NCBI GenBank assembly: GCA_009773755.1
Contig: WSZJ01000048.1
Coordinates: 1 to 45,532, forward strand
DNA length: 45,532 nt
Direction of reading: 5' to 3'
Source of the DNA: Planctomycetota bacterium
GTDB taxonomy: Bacteria > Planctomycetota > MHYJ01 > WSZJ01
Shown here: piece by piece, positions 9,331 to 17,718 of the stretch
Layout: each line of letters starts with the position of its first letter
Numbering within the stretch: the stretch's first letter is position 1
The notes under the pieces: generated by a model
Told to the model about the DNA's origin: nothing
Database searches by the model: none
The model's input: the letters and a program-made list of their open reading frames with translations, nothing else
Position numbers and translations under genes: made by a program

Positions 9331-11043
9331 ATGCTCAGCGACCCTGCGTTCCGGCGCACATTCCTTGCGGCCGCGGCCCTCACGGCCATCGCGACGGCCG
9401 CCGTAGCGGTGGCCCTGTGCTGGCTCCAGGAAAGCGGGCACGACGCCAGGGTGAGAACGGAGATGGGTCGTGAAGCGCTGATGGCATCGGTGCATTGCTC
9501 GACACGTTACGGGCAGGGCAATATCGCACAATTGTCGGCGGACCTGCGCCCGCTGGCCCGCACCCTCGATGCCAGGATTGACGTGTTCGATCCGTCAAAC
9601 GGCGGCGTCCTGGTGTCGGCGGATGCGGGAAGCAGCGTCTCCGAATTCAAGTCGCCACCCGCCGGCGCCGACTTCCGCGGGCCCGATGGCTCCGGCCAGG
9701 AAGTCGTCTCCGCTTCCTTCGGACCGGTTCCCGCCGGCCGAGGCCAGGTAATCGTCGTACGCGTCACGCGACTTGCAGATGTGGTAGACGCGCCGCTCCG
9801 GGACGCGCAGCTCCGGATCGCCTGGGCAGCGGCCGCCGTCTGGCTCGCCGCTCTCGCCCTCTTTCTTTTCGCGTTCTCCTCGATCCACGCCCGCGCCGCT
9901 TCCCTCCGGCTTGCGCTCAACGAACCCAAGGCGATTCTCCCTCCCGACCTCGACGGCGTCCTGGGCGACATCGCGCGGCGCTCCGGCGCGCTCCTTGAGG
10001 AATCCCGGCTCGTCCAGCGAGACCGGAGCACGATCCGGACAGAGGCCGACGCCATTCTGGGCGGCATGGCGGAAGGGGTGATTGCGGTGGACCGCGAAGG
10101 TCGTCTTCGCATCGTGAACGCCGCGGCCGAGATCATGTTGGGCCTCAACTCCGGAGCGGTGGTCGGCCAGCCGATCGGCGGCGTCGTGCGGTTCGAAGGA
10201 ATGGCCGAGGCCGCCGCGAAGGCGTCGGGCGGCGCTGAACGCACGTTTCGCGTCGAGATCCCGGGGCCCCCGCAACGCGTTCTCGAAGTCCACGCGGAGC
10301 CCGTCGCGCAAGCCGGAGGCGCCGTGCTCGTGCTTCGGGACGTTTCCGAAGAAGCGAAGTACGCGGACATGCGCCGCGATTTCGTCGCCGCCGCGTCGCA
10401 CGAGCTCCGCACCCCGATCGCCGTCATCCGCGCCGCAGCGGAAACGCTTCAGGACGGCGCCCTCAACCAGCCCGAGCAGGCGAAACAGTTCCTCGATTCG
10501 ATTCATCGTCACGCACTTTCGATGGAAGCGCTGATCAAGGATCTGCTCGACCTCGGCAAGCTCGAATCGCGCCCGGACCTGACGCTGCGCCCCATCGACG
10601 TCGCCGAGGTTCTTCATCGCTCCGCGGCGCTTCACGAGCCCGAAGCGAAGAAGCGCCGGCACGAGGTCGAATTCACGTCTGCCGACGCGCTTCCGCGCCT
10701 CATCGCCGATGCGTCGCTTCTCGAGCGTGCCTTTTCGAACATTCTCGAAAACGCGATCCGCTACACGCCGGACGGCGGGAAGATCTTGATCCGGGCGACC
10801 GCCGAAGGGGGCAGGGTCCGCGTCGAGATAGAGGACACGGGCGCAGGAATTCCGGAGAAGGAGCTGAAGCGGATTTTCGAGCGGTTCTATCGCGTCGACC
10901 GGTCGCGCTCGCGCGAGCAGGGAGGCACCGGCCTTGGGCTCGCGATCGTGAAGCACGTCGTGCAGTTGCACAAAGGCGAAGTGTGGGCGGAGAGCGGGGC
11001 GGGGCGGGGGGCGAAGTTCGTGGTGGTGCTGCCGGGAATCTGA
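9331..11043 (+). CDS. phoR: Phosphate regulon sensor histidine kinase PhoR
   Basis: A 570-residue membrane histidine kinase. TM1 is at about 10-31 and TM2 at about 162-183, enclosing a 130-residue periplasmic domain. Then come a linker, a PAS domain (about 235-340) and a HisKA domain with the phospho-accepting His357 in ASHELRTP. The HATPase domain shows N box NILENAIRYT, G1 DTGAGIP, and G2 GGTGLGLAI. It starts 6 nt after phoB. E. coli PhoR lacks a large periplasmic domain, so this longer layout is closer to the Gram-positive PhoR type. It is the last gene of the pst-pho operon. Confidence 0.93.
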   Translation: MLSDPAFRRTFLAAAALTAIATAAVAVALCWLQESGHDARVRTEMGREALMASVHCSTRYGQGNIAQLSADLRPLARTLDARIDVFDPSNGGVLVSADAGSSVSEFKSPPAGADFRGPDGSGQEVVSASFGPVPAGRGQVIVVRVTRLADVVDAPLRDAQLRIAWAAAAVWLAALALFLFAFSSIHARAASLRLALNEPKAILPPDLDGVLGDIARRSGALLEESRLVQRDRSTIRTEADAILGGMAEGVIAVDREGRLRIVNAAAEIMLGLNSGAVVGQPIGGVVRFEGMAEAAAKASGGAERTFRVEIPGPPQRVLEVHAEPVAQAGGAVLVLRDVSEEAKYADMRRDFVAAASHELRTPIAVIRAAAETLQDGALNQPEQAKQFLDSIHRHALSMEALIKDLLDLGKLESRPDLTLRPIDVAEVLHRSAALHEPEAKKRRHEVEFTSADALPRLIADASLLERAFSNILENAIRYTPDGGKILIRATAEGGRVRVEIEDTGAGIPEKELKRIFERFYRVDRSRSREQGGTGLGLAIVKHVVQLHKGEVWAESGAGRGAKFVVVLPGI

Positions 11044-11074
11044 CCTCTTCTCCCTGCTGAAGGACAATTCGCCC

Positions 11075-11103
11075 TTGTATGTTTCCCTACAGAAATATAG
11101 AAT
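11075..11103 (+). promoter_or_regulatory. Sigma-70-like promoter of the toxin-antitoxin pair
   Basis: TTGTAT at 11075-11080 and TAGAAT at 11098-11103 are separated by 17 nt, in an AT-rich island (11075-11115) that stands out from the GC-rich surroundings. A ribosome site AGGG at 11114-11117 follows, before the ATG at 11127. An overlapping -10 choice, TATAGA at 11096-11101, is possible. Confidence 0.6.
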
Positions 11104-11126
11104 TATCTACACTAAGGGACACCCCA

Positions 11127-11402
11127 ATGAGCAAGGAAGTCCAGATTTCCGCCGTCGTCTCCACAGACACCAGGGACCTGCTGGACCGTCTCGTCGTGTC
11201 GACGGGTCAGAAGAAGGCACACGTCGTCGAAATCGCGCTGCGTCACCATTTACTCGCGCTTCAGCAAATCCCTGCTGAATACATCATTCCGCCCGTGCTG
11301 GTTGTGGATCGAAAGTCCGGTGAGAAGGTGCTGAATCGGCTGCGCCGCCCCGGCCGACCCACGGCAGAGCTTCGAAAGCTGATGCGCCGGAATGGAGATT
11401 AG
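11127..11402 (+). CDS. Ribbon-helix-helix antitoxin of a GNAT toxin pair
   Basis: A 91-residue protein with a ribbon-helix-helix layout: strand VQISAVVS, helix TDTRDLLDRLVV, turn STGQKK, helix AHVVEIALRHHLLAL. The C-terminal half (LVVDRKSGEKVLNRLRRPGRPTAELRKLMRR) is basic and probably contacts the toxin. The ATG at 11127 has AGGG 9 nt upstream. It overlaps the GNAT gene by 11 nt, the standard order of TacA-TacT-like modules. It would bind and neutralise the acetyltransferase and repress the shared promoter. The family assignment rests on fold pattern and gene order. Confidence 0.75.
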   Translation: MSKEVQISAVVSTDTRDLLDRLVVSTGQKKAHVVEIALRHHLLALQQIPAEYIIPPVLVVDRKSGEKVLNRLRRPGRPTAELRKLMRRNGD

Positions 11403-11913
11403 GCTCCTTCGACCGGACGACGACCGCTCGCATTTCGATTCAGGCGACACGCGCCTGGACGGTTTTCTCCGGCAATTCGCCGGGCAAAACCAGTTCCGTC
11501 TTCACCTGGGCTCGACATGGGTTGCCGTCGAAGGAAAACGCAACTTGGGCTTTGCGACTATCGCGCCCGGCAACATCGAGATAGCCCGGCTTCCGGCAGC
11601 ACAACGGCGCGGTTTGCCGAGGTATCCAATCCCCATCCTCCGGGTTGCGCGGCTTGCGACTGCACTTTCCGAAAGAGGCAAGGGTGTCGGCAATGCTCTC
11701 CTCCGTTGCACCTTCACTCTGGCGCTGAAACTCTCGGAGGAGTATGGATGCATCGGTGTGGTCGTCGATGCCAAGCCCGGGGCGCAGGCCTACTACGAGA
11801 AATTCGGGTTCCTGGAGATCGGCTGTGTCGCGGGAACGGGGGCGGCGCGCCCGGAGCCGGTGGAGATGTTTCTGCCCCTGGAACTTGTTCGCAAGGCGTC
11901 GGCGTCTGAATGA
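11392..11913 (+). CDS. GNAT-family acetyltransferase, probable TacT-type toxin
   Basis: A 173-residue GNAT enzyme. The acetyl-CoA pyrophosphate loop is visible as ERGKGVGNALL, preceded by the strand VARLATALS, and a YYEKFGF segment near residue 137 carries the usual catalytic-site Tyr. In TacT/AtaT toxins this fold acetylates aminoacyl-tRNA and stops translation. Here that role is inferred from the small overlapping ribbon-helix-helix gene in front. The ATG at 11392 lies inside the antitoxin gene. The next gene converges from the right after 27 bp. It could instead be a housekeeping GNAT enzyme, but the gene pairing argues otherwise. Confidence 0.78.
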   Translation: MEIRLLRPDDDRSHFDSGDTRLDGFLRQFAGQNQFRLHLGSTWVAVEGKRNLGFATIAPGNIEIARLPAAQRRGLPRYPIPILRVARLATALSERGKGVGNALLRCTFTLALKLSEEYGCIGVVVDAKPGAQAYYEKFGFLEIGCVAGTGAARPEPVEMFLPLELVRKASASE

Positions 11914-11940
11914 TCATCGAAACGGTCACGATCAAGCCAG

Positions 11941-13132
11941 TTACCAGCCGTAGTCCCCGATGCTCGCAGGCACCATCCGGTCCGTCGGCGTGTCCGGAGC
12001 GAGCTGAATGACGTAGCCCATCGGCGCCGGATCGAAGTCGCCGTTCCTGAAGTTGTAGCGCGTGCCGCCCCAGCGAGTGCCGGCGCTGACGAGGTCGAGG
12101 GAGACGAAGCGGCGGCCCTGCAGGCTCCAGACACCTCGGCCCAGAATCGTCCCGCGGTAGCCGCGCTCCTGGTCTTTTTCGCCGGAATCATCGGCGGCCC
12201 AGCGGCCGCGGTGGACGAGCTCAACCGGGCCTTCGTAGCGGACGGTGACTTTGTCGCCCTTGACCGACTCGATCGTGGCCTTGAGCGACGCCTGTTTGAC
12301 GGCATCATCGGGGAACGCATTCGTCTGGCCGCGCACGTTGTCGACGAAGTGGCAGCGGACGAGGCGGCGGACGAGGGCCTCAGGGACTTCGCGGTACGCG
12401 CCCTTCTGAGTCGACTCGGGCATCCAGGACGTCATCTCGTCTTTCAGGAACCAGGCGTAGTCGATGTTCCACGCCGGATCCCGCCAGTCGCCGAACTTCT
12501 TGTCGCGCGGCAGGTCGCGCGAGTAGACGCGCAGGGCCATGCCGTCTTTCGGGTAACGGTCCTCCCAGCGGCCTTTGATCTCCTCGGGCTTTTCCTTCAT
12601 CGTCCGCCGGTCCTTCGGCAGGTCGTCCCAGGCCTTGAGCGCCTGCTTGAGCATCCGCTCGACGTCCGACGCGTTGGTCGAGCGCGTAGATTCCCTGCCG
12701 CGTCGCGTCGATCGGGTTGCCGGAGTAATGGCCCTTTTCGGATACGAGGCGGAAGTGCCTTCCGGCGGGTCCCTGGTTGCGGTGAAGGGTGAAGACTTCG
12801 TCGGTCGCGGGAACGAAGGACTTCATCAGCTCCTGCACATCCGGTTCCGCCCAGACCGACCGCCGGGCGCGGACGCCGTTGTTTCAGGTGCAGGCCAGCG
12901 GGTGGCCGTTCATGGTCCAGAGAAGGACGGGGCGGCCGGCCTTGTTGCCGTCGAGAACGGCGGTCCAATAGGACGTGCGCCAGGGGATTGCGCGCCACTT
13001 CTCCTCTTCCGGTTTCGGAAGGATGGTGTCGCGCGTGGCGGCGAGGTTCTGGTCGGAGAGGACGGGATCGGCAGGCTGGGCGGAAGCGCCCAGGGCGGCG
13101 AGGGTGAGGGCGGCGGCGGAGAGGAATCGCAT
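11941..13132 (-). CDS. Secreted thioredoxin-like protein with in-frame UGA (probable selenoprotein), also interrupted by a frameshift
   Basis: From the ATG at 13130-13132 the frame reads a signal peptide (residues 1-19) and a thioredoxin-like segment AGRPVLLWTMNGHPLACT, then TGA at 12884-12886 (codon 83). It continues in the same frame as NNGVRARRSVWAEPDVQELM and on to GIYALDQ. The UGA falls exactly where a redox Cys would sit, giving C81-T-U83. Near 12668-12685 the coherent protein moves to another frame (ASDVERMLKQALKAW...) and runs to the TAA at 11941. The total length is 3n+1, so one base is extra or missing. The C-terminal 240 residues look like a secreted domain of unknown function. It is either a selenoprotein with one sequencing indel or a pseudogene. 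It converges on the toxin-antitoxin pair. Confidence 0.65.
12848..12869 (-). promoter_or_regulatory. Candidate bacterial SECIS hairpin after the UGA at 12884-12886
   Basis: On the minus strand, 14 nt after the UGA, CGCCC (12869-12865) pairs with GGGCG (12852-12848). The 12-nt loop begins GG. The distance from UGA to loop is 19 nt, within the 16-37 nt described for bacterial SECIS elements, with a G in the first two loop positions. A smaller alternative stem, CCGC/GCGG, overlaps it. The pairing is short, so it is weaker than the other two candidates in the window. Confidence 0.45.
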
Positions 13133-13230
13133 CGGTTCCCGGCATCTTACCGGGCATCCTGAAGGACGTCGCGAGTGATCGAACGTTTCAGTTAGCATGG
13201 TTCCGGTCCCGGGGGACCGGAGAAAACCCG

Positions 13231-14637
13231 ATGCGCCTTTTGCCCGCTCTCGCCTTGTTCCTTGCCCTGCCCGTTCTCGCCGAGTCGCCCTACCGCGATC
13301 TCCGGCGCCCGCCGCTTCAGCGGCCCTACAAATCGCTCGTGATCGAATGGATTTCGCAGGAGCCGAAGAACAAGGTGACGAAGGACGGGGACGCGAGCGG
13401 GCCGGCCGACGGGCAGTCGCTTTCCTATACCGCGCACCTGCGGAATCTCGGGTCCGTGAACACCGAGCCGGTGATGGTGCGCTGGTTCGTCGACGGCGTG
13501 CAGAAGTCCACGGCGACGATCCCCGGAATGGGGGCGGGGCAGCGCTCGACCGCGGTCTTCGCGTGGACCGCGGACGAGGGGCGGCACTGGATCCAGTGCG
13601 AGCTGCTGGGGCACGAAGAGTGGCTGACGATCGCCACCGACGGGCTCACGGTGAAAGTGTGGGTCGAAAAAAAAACATTGGCGAAGTACGAGGACGAATT
13701 CGGGTCCTTCGCGCGCCGCTTCCAGGACTCCGTCGCCGGCCTCCACGCCTCCTGGTCGGCCGTGCGCGACGCGCGGTTCGCCCCCGAGGGCATCGATGAG
13801 CGCCTGCGCGTCGACGACGTCGCGGTGTACGAACGCGGCGGCAAGGACGCCGAAGTCCCGAAGGAGTTCTGGGACCACCCGGATTTTGACCTCGAAGTCG
13901 CCTGCGACCAGGGCGGGCCTGTCGCCGGTTTCTACATCCCTGGCTACTCCATCGGCCACAACTACGCCGGTAACCCGGGGCACGAGTCCCTCTTCTCCGA
14001 CTGGGGCGAAAACTGCCTGTGGCACGAAATCGGCCACTTCCGCGGCGTCCAGGACTTCTACCTCTTCCCCACGAAGGCAGGCGACGTCGGCAAGCTCGAC
14101 GCCGCCGGGAATCCGCTTCCGCTCCTCACGCTCCGCCCGGAATTCGCCGACGACACGATGAACTCGCCCTACAAGGCGACGTGGTGGAGCGAATACACGA
14201 CGGCGGTGATCCGCATGAAGCGCGGGGTTTCGCGGGTCGGGCGGTGCGAGGATCCGGCGAACACGTTCGGACACATGTGGCGGCACGTGCCGGCGAAGGT
14301 GGAGATCCAGGTGATCGGGGAAGAGGGGAAGCCGGTGAAGTACGCGGAAGTGGAGGTGTACCGTCCGGTGCGCGGGGAGGACGGCCGGGCGCGGGTGGCG
14401 AAGGACGCGAAGCCGCTGTCCGAGGGAAGGGTCGACGAAGTCGGGTTTTTCGACCTGGGCGAAGACCCGTTCGGCAAGCGCAAGGCCGAGGCGAGCCGCG
14501 CGCCGTGGGTGCTGGTCGTGATCAAACGCGAGGGGGCGATCCGCGCCCGGTACCTGACGCTCATGGACATGAACCTGGCGTACTGGAAAGACCAGAAAGA
14601 GCGGGCGATCTTCCGCCTTGTGTGGGACAAGGAATGA
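13231..14637 (+). CDS. Secreted zinc-metalloprotease-like protein with N-terminal CARDB-like domain
   Basis: A 468-residue exported protein with a signal peptide (LLPALALFLALPVLAES). Residues about 55-145 look like a CARDB-type beta domain (HLRNLGSVNTEPVMVRWFVDG). A zinc-site motif CLWHEIGHF follows (His265, Glu266, His269 of HExxH). Near the C-terminus a carboxypeptidase-regulatory-like beta fold is possible (VEIQVIGEEGKPVKYAEVEVYRP). The start ATG at 13231 begins a clean signal peptide. Its stop overlaps the start of a GHMP kinase gene (ATGA). Peptidase activity is inferred from the HExxH motif only; the third zinc ligand is not certain. Confidence 0.78.
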   Translation: MRLLPALALFLALPVLAESPYRDLRRPPLQRPYKSLVIEWISQEPKNKVTKDGDASGPADGQSLSYTAHLRNLGSVNTEPVMVRWFVDGVQKSTATIPGMGAGQRSTAVFAWTADEGRHWIQCELLGHEEWLTIATDGLTVKVWVEKKTLAKYEDEFGSFARRFQDSVAGLHASWSAVRDARFAPEGIDERLRVDDVAVYERGGKDAEVPKEFWDHPDFDLEVACDQGGPVAGFYIPGYSIGHNYAGNPGHESLFSDWGENCLWHEIGHFRGVQDFYLFPTKAGDVGKLDAAGNPLPLLTLRPEFADDTMNSPYKATWWSEYTTAVIRMKRGVSRVGRCEDPANTFGHMWRHVPAKVEIQVIGEEGKPVKYAEVEVYRPVRGEDGRARVAKDAKPLSEGRVDEVGFFDLGEDPFGKRKAEASRAPWVLVVIKREGAIRARYLTLMDMNLAYWKDQKERAIFRLVWDKE

Positions 14638-15656
14638 AGCCTGTTCGCGTTTTCGCGTCCGGCCGCGTCAACCTCATCGGCGAGCATGTCGACTACTCCG
14701 GCGGCCACGTGCTGCCGTTTCCGCTGCCGGGCATCGGGACGACGATTGCCGGCGAAGCGTCCACCGACCTTCGGGCGACGAGCGACGCGTTCCCCGGCGT
14801 CGTGCGGTTGCGCGCCGGGCAACGGGGCCGCGGCTGGGGGCTGTACCTTTCCGCGGCGTGGGACCAGGTGCGCCGCCTCCGGCCGGGAATCGGGGGATGG
14901 GCAGGCGCCATTTCCAGCAACCTGCCGATCGGCGCGGGACTCTCCTCGTCCGCGTCCCTGCTCGTCGCGGCACTTCAGATCTGGAATCGCCTGTACGCTC
15001 TTCGCCTCGCGCCGCCGGCGATCGCAAACCTCGCCTGGCTCGCGGAGACTCGCGGCGTCGGCAAGCCCGTCGGCCCCATGGACCCGTACGCCATCGCCCT
15101 CGGCCGCCCCGGCCACGCCCTGCTCCTGGGCTGCGTCACCCTCGTCGGCAGCCACGTGCCTCTTCCCCCCGCTTTCGCCGTCATTTTTCATTCCGGCGTT
15201 TCCCGGGCCCTCGCGAGAAGCCAGTACGGGAAGCGGCGGGCGCAGTGCGAAGCGGCGGCGAAGTCGCTGGGGGTGCGCCTGCTGGCGGAGGCGCGCGAGG
15301 AGAATCTGTGGCGGCTCAAAGGCGTCCAGCGAAGTCGCGCGGAGCACGTGGTGAGCGAGTGCGGCCGGGTCCGATCTGCGGCGCGGCTCATGAAGCGGGG
15401 CGAGACGCGGTTTCTCGGGCAACTGATGTCCGCTTCACATGACTCGCTGCGGACCCGGTTCGAGGTGTCCCTGCCCGAAGTTGACCGGCAGGTGCTGGGT
15501 GCGTGTCACGCCGGCGCGCTTGGCGCAAGAATGATCGGCGGCGGCTTCGGCGGGGCGATCCTGGCGATCTTCGAGAAGGGCGACCCGCGAGGTCCGCGCT
15601 TCGCCGGCAGGCAGCGGCGCGTCCTGTGGGCGGGGGACTGGCGGGCGAAAAAATAA
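14634..15656 (+). CDS. Galactokinase-like GHMP family kinase
   Basis: A 340-residue cytoplasmic kinase with all three GHMP motifs. The galactokinase signature GRVNLIGEHVDY is at 10-21, the ATP loop GAGLSSSAS at 100-108, and the C-terminal motif 3 is GARMIGGGFGGAIL. Length and motif 1 point to galactokinase or a close sugar-1-kinase, ATP plus sugar giving sugar 1-phosphate. No galT or galE lies nearby, so the sugar is uncertain. The ATG at 14634-14636 overlaps the stop of the zinc-protease-like gene. A longer upstream frame exists but lies inside that gene and is a shadow. Confidence 0.88.
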   Translation: MKPVRVFASGRVNLIGEHVDYSGGHVLPFPLPGIGTTIAGEASTDLRATSDAFPGVVRLRAGQRGRGWGLYLSAAWDQVRRLRPGIGGWAGAISSNLPIGAGLSSSASLLVAALQIWNRLYALRLAPPAIANLAWLAETRGVGKPVGPMDPYAIALGRPGHALLLGCVTLVGSHVPLPPAFAVIFHSGVSRALARSQYGKRRAQCEAAAKSLGVRLLAEAREENLWRLKGVQRSRAEHVVSECGRVRSAARLMKRGETRFLGQLMSASHDSLRTRFEVSLPEVDRQVLGACHAGALGARMIGGGFGGAILAIFEKGDPRGPRFAGRQRRVLWAGDWRAKK

Positions 15657-15700
15657 GGGCCGGAAGCGCGAGGCCTCCTGCCCGTTTTCGATCGACCGGA

Positions 15701-16111
15701 TTACCTTCCGGACACGCCCAGCACGTTTCCTTCCGGGTCGGCGAACGACGCGCAGCGGATGTCGTCGCAGACGGCCTCGGCCTGGCGGACGATCTTGACG
15801 CCGCGTGAGACGAGGCTGTTGACGGTGTCGTCGACGTTGCCGACGTTGAAGGAGATGCCGGAGTTGCGCGGGGCGGCGTCGTCGGAGTGATGAAGAGCGA
15901 GGGTCGCGCCCTCGGTCTTGAACTCGCTCCAGCAGTCGCTCTCGTAGGCGCAGGAGAGGCCGAGCGTATCGCGGTAGAACGCGACGGCCTTCTTCATGTT
16001 TCTCACGAACACCATCACATGCCCGATCTTGCGGGGCAGGAACGTCTCGGCGGCCGGGGCGGACTTGCGGGAGGCTTTCTTCGCGGGCTTGCGGGCGGTC
16101 TTGACGGCCAT
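15701..16111 (-). CDS. VOC (glyoxalase/bleomycin-resistance) family protein
   Basis: A 136-residue protein with one VOC module pair: IGHVMVFVRNMKKAVAFYRDTLGL at the first strand-helix and FADPEGNVLGV near the end, the usual ends of a glyoxalase-like dioxygenase fold. The first 25 residues are a Lys/Ala-rich basic tail (TARKPAKKASRKSAPAAE), resembling the tails of histone-H1-like proteins and unusual in front of a VOC domain. The ATG at 16109-16111 was chosen. It is a single gene between convergent and divergent neighbours; the substrate is unknown. Confidence 0.85.
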   Translation of the reverse strand: MAVKTARKPAKKASRKSAPAAETFLPRKIGHVMVFVRNMKKAVAFYRDTLGLSCAYESDCWSEFKTEGATLALHHSDDAAPRNSGISFNVGNVDDTVNSLVSRGVKIVRQAEAVCDDIRCASFADPEGNVLGVSGR

Positions 16112-16180
16112 GGCGTGATCCTCGGATTGGGTTACGCGGAGGCTAGTGAGCGCACGGGACGCCTGTCAAGAGGGGCAGCA

Positions 16181-16219
16181 GGCAGGAGGCCCGGCCGTGC
16201 CTGCTCGCTACCTCCTGCC
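16181..16219. repeat. 9-bp inverted repeat in a divergent promoter region
   Basis: GGCAGGAGG (16181-16189) and CCTCCTGCC (16211-16219) are perfectly complementary around a 21-nt centre. They lie in the 164-bp spacer between the divergent VOC gene and the adaptor gene. It could be an operator or a small hairpin. No clear promoter hexamers are seen around it. Confidence 0.4.
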
Positions 16220-16275
16220 CACTACCCACGGGCCGCGGTAGACGCGTCGCCAACGTCGGCTTAGCATCGCGCTCC

Positions 16276-17718
16276 ATGCCCGAACCCGCCTCCGCATCGG
16301 CTGACCTGGCCCGCCTCCGCATCGCCCGCGACGAGGACGGCGTGCGGAGCGGCTCTGCGTTCGCGCGAATGGCGGCCATCGGCGTGGCGGCCGTCATGGT
16401 CGCCGTCGGGGCGTGGGTCGCCTGGGACCGCCTGCTGAAACCGCTTCCCGCCGTCCGCGTCTTCCGCGTCCCGGCGGCCGCCGCTTCGGCTTCGAAAACT
16501 CTCGATGCGAGCGGCTATCTCGTGCCGCAGCGGCGCGCGGAAGTCGCGACGAAAGTCGCGGGCGTCGTGGCGCGCGTGCTGGTCGAGGAGGGCGACACGG
16601 TGGCCGCGGGGCAGGCGCTTGCCGAGCTCGCCGACGACGCCGAGAGGGCCCGCTTCGACGAAGCAGAGGTGGGGGTGCGGGAGGCGAAGGCGATGCAGGT
16701 CTCGGCCTGGAAGGGCATGGACGAGGCGAAGGCGCAGGTTGAGGCGGCGAAGCGGGCGGTTGAGGAGGCGGCGGCGGGGAAGCCGGCGGCTGCGGAGGCG
16801 CTTGAGGAAGCGGCGGCGAAGCGGGAGGAGGCCAGGCGGGACTTCGAGCGGAAAAAGAAGCTGTTCGAATCGAAGGACATCGGCGAAGGGGAGTTTGAGA
16901 CGGCCGAGGCGACGTGGAAGGCGGCGGACGCGCGGTGGCGCGGAGCGGAGGCGAACGTTTCGATGGCGGACGCGCGGCTGAAGCAGGCGACGGCCAACGT
17001 GGTGACGGCGGAGTCGGGAGTCGAAAGGATGAAGGCCGCGGCGGAAGGGGCGGACGCGCGGGCTTCGGCGGCGGAGTCGCGCGTGAAGCAGGCGAAGATC
17101 GCCGTGGAGGACATGGTGATCCGGTCGCCGATCGCGGGGCGCGTGACGGCGCGGAAGATCCATCCGGGAGAGGCTGCGTCGCCCGCTGGAGTCACGACGG
17201 GGACGCGCGGCGGGGCGCTTTTCACGGTCGCGGATTTTTCGACCCTCGAGGCGGAGGTGGACGTGAACGAGTCGCGGCTCCAGGATCTGCGGCTGGCGCA
17301 GCCGGCGCGGATCGCGGTGGACGCCGTGCCGTCGAAGCGATACCGGGGGGAGCTGCGGCAGATCGTGCCGACGGCGGACAGGCAGCGAGCGGTGGTCAAA
17401 GTGCGGGTGAGGTTGCTCGACCCGGACGCGGCGCTGATGCCCGAGATGGGCCTCAGGGTCACTTTCCTCGAGAGCGCTTCCACTCCGACGGATCCGTCCG
17501 CCCCGCAGCTGCCTCGAGAAGCGGTGGTCCGGGTGGACGGGAAATCCTGGGTTTGGATTGTCGCGGACGGAAAGGCCGTGCGGCGCGAAGTCGAGCTCGG
17601 CGAAGCAAAGGACGGCCAGGTCGAAGTCAAACGCGGGGTTGCCGGCGGCGACCTCGTGGTGGTCGCCAACACGGTGCCGCTCTCCGAAGGCATGAAAGTC
17701 AAGGCGGAGGAAAAATGA
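16276..17718 (+). CDS. MacA-like periplasmic adaptor (membrane fusion) protein
   Basis: A 480-residue HlyD/MacA-family protein. It has one N-terminal membrane span (about 35-52). A biotinyl-lipoyl half is seen at VVARVLVEEGDTVAAGQALAEL. A very long Ala/Glu/Lys-rich coiled-coil hairpin runs from about 115 to 280, followed by the second lipoyl half (IRSPIAGRVTARKIHPGE) and beta-barrel and membrane-proximal domains. It overlaps the next gene by 4 nt (ATGA), giving the order adaptor, ATPase, permeases, as in macAB-type machines. It would bridge the inner-membrane FtsX-type permease to the envelope. The ATG at 16276 gives the complete TM; no strong ribosome site is seen. Confidence 0.9.
   Translation: MPEPASASADLARLRIARDEDGVRSGSAFARMAAIGVAAVMVAVGAWVAWDRLLKPLPAVRVFRVPAAAASASKTLDASGYLVPQRRAEVATKVAGVVARVLVEEGDTVAAGQALAELADDAERARFDEAEVGVREAKAMQVSAWKGMDEAKAQVEAAKRAVEEAAAGKPAAAEALEEAAAKREEARRDFERKKKLFESKDIGEGEFETAEATWKAADARWRGAEANVSMADARLKQATANVVTAESGVERMKAAAEGADARASAAESRVKQAKIAVEDMVIRSPIAGRVTARKIHPGEAASPAGVTTGTRGGALFTVADFSTLEAEVDVNESRLQDLRLAQPARIAVDAVPSKRYRGELRQIVPTADRQRAVVKVRVRLLDPDAALMPEMGLRVTFLESASTPTDPSAPQLPREAVVRVDGKSWVWIVADGKAVRREVELGEAKDGQVEVKRGVAGGDLVVVANTVPLSEGMKVKAEEK

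Noticed and set aside
14019-14633. An N-terminal extension of the galactokinase-like protein.
   Set aside because: It lies inside the zinc-protease-like gene, is Arg/Gly-rich like other shadow frames, and the GHMP fold begins at the ATG at 14634.
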